From contig NZ_BSNN01000002.1 of assembly GCF_030160015.1 (NCBI RefSeq), positions 992,001 to 1,056,000 of the forward strand: a stretch of DNA of 64,000 bases, given 5' to 3'. Under the pieces are notes generated by a model. It saw only the letters and a program-made list of their open reading frames with translations. It was not told where the DNA came from and did no database searches. Each line of letters begins with the position of its first letter. Within the stretch, counting starts at the first letter, position 1. Shown here piece by piece: positions 63,598-64,000 of this stretch. A program made the position numbers and the translations under genes. The stretch is from Amylibacter marinus. GTDB lineage: Bacteria > Pseudomonadota > Alphaproteobacteria > Rhodobacterales > Rhodobacteraceae.

Positions 63598-64000
63598 CTA
63601 GCCCCCGATCACGCCAGCATCGGTTTTTCCGCGCCGATCCATACGAATATTTGCATAGAGCACATGTGTGCGCCACCGCCCCGCAATTTGCAGATAGCTT
63701 TGCGCAACGCCTTCGTATTTAAAGCCCGACTTCTCCAACAACCCGCGCGATGGTTTATTTTCAGGTAGCGTCGCAGCTTCGATCCGACTGAGATCAAGTT
63801 TTGAAAATGCATAGGCAACAATGGCGTTGATAGCCTCGCTCATATATCCCATACGCGCATAATCTTGACCGATCCAATAGCCCAGCGTTGCCGCCTGTGC
63901 CGGGCCGCGGCGGATATTATCCAACGTAATCGCCCCCAGCAAATGCTTGCTGTCACGTTCGACAATAAACAACGGCAGGCCATCCCCCTCATCGAACGTT
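63598..64000 (-). CDS. RimJ/RimL-type GNAT acetyltransferase (5' end missing)
   Basis: The frame is open to the right edge; the visible part reads ...DEGDGLPLFIVERDSKHLLGA, so the start lies beyond 64000 and a TTG at 63972 is not the start. Motifs: LGYWIGQDYARMGYMSEAINAIVAYAF (acetyl-CoA region) and LPENKPSRGLLEKSGF, classic RimJ/RimL-family ends. Probable target is an N-terminal amine of a ribosomal or other protein. Ends 3 nt before the FAD dehydrogenase start. Confidence 0.88.
   Translation of the reverse strand, partial: TFDEGDGLPLFIVERDSKHLLGAITLDNIRRGPAQAATLGYWIGQDYARMGYMSEAINAIVAYAFSKLDLSRIEAATLPENKPSRGLLEKSGFKYEGVAQSYLQIAGRWRTHVLYANIRMDRRGKTDAGVIGG

Noticed and set aside
1-64000. CRISPR arrays, insertion sequences, prophage genes, tRNAs and rRNAs
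   Set aside because: No spaced direct repeats, transposase, integrase or phage genes, and no tRNA T-loop patterns were found on reading; not checked by software.

Overview
The window looks like chromosomal backbone of an alphaproteobacterium of the Rhodobacterales (Roseobacter/Rhodobacter group) with mid-range GC. This is inferred from gene content: CobS/CobT-type cobaltochelatase subunits, a GcrA-family cell-cycle regulator, a DUF2484 protein inside the cell-wall cluster, an FtsZ ending in the [10 protein letters not shown] peptide, the lysC-ptsP pair, and a long leader in front of mraZ resembling the UpsM leader of Rhodobacter sphaeroides. I see no insertion sequence, prophage, CRISPR array, tRNA or rRNA. 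The only RNA gene I am confident of is rnpB.

Layout. (1) 1-8.99 kb: the end of an unknown protein, bolA, a J-domain protein, cobS-cobT-aminopeptidase P as a tightly coupled operon, a ClC chloride channel, and an FAD-linked D-lactate/glycolate-type dehydrogenase. (2) 8.99-34.4 kb, almost all on the minus strand: the division and cell-wall (dcw) cluster. In transcription order it runs mraZ, rsmH, ftsL, ftsI, murE, murF, mraY, murD, ftsW, murG, murC, DUF2484, murB, ddl, ftsQ, ftsA, then a 1.8-kb intrusion (membrane hydrolase, DUF1330, LysR regulator), then ftsZ, lpxC, bamD, recN. Together these make lipid II, flip and polymerise it, assemble the Z-ring, and start lipid A and outer-membrane assembly. 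(3) 34.6-40.9 kb: an MBL-fold hydrolase, rnpB, a peptidoglycan amidase, an Excalibur-like lipoprotein, gatA-gatC, tadA, an rRNA pseudouridine synthase and a cold-shock protein. (4) 41.2-47.8 kb: a plus-strand membrane-stress cluster with a TerC-family protein, a 29-residue membrane peptide, XpaC-like, TelA, SPFH-GYF, cytochrome b561-like, zinc-ribbon membrane protein and rhomboid protease. (5) 47.8-64 kb: argF-argD with a cysteine hydrolase, a DMT exporter, gcrA, DUF1178, lysC-ptsP, an internalin-type leucine-rich-repeat protein, a GNAT, a flavin reductase with a dual-specificity phosphatase, mtnP-hydrolase-apt (methylthioadenosine and adenine salvage), a second FAD-linked dehydrogenase and a truncated GNAT.

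Most worth a second look: the TerC/XpaC/TelA/SPFH/rhomboid module with its unlisted 29-residue peptide; the mraZ leader with a strong hairpin just before a probable GTG start; the 462-bp ftsZ-lpxC gap carrying hairpins and a Trp/Arg-rich small ORF on the opposite strand; the regulator island that splits ftsA from ftsZ; a probable ftsZ promoter with a GANTC site between -35 and -10; and an rnpB promoter whose -10 box overlaps the stop codon of the amidase gene. All calls come from reading the sequence and from memory of the families; no database search was run.
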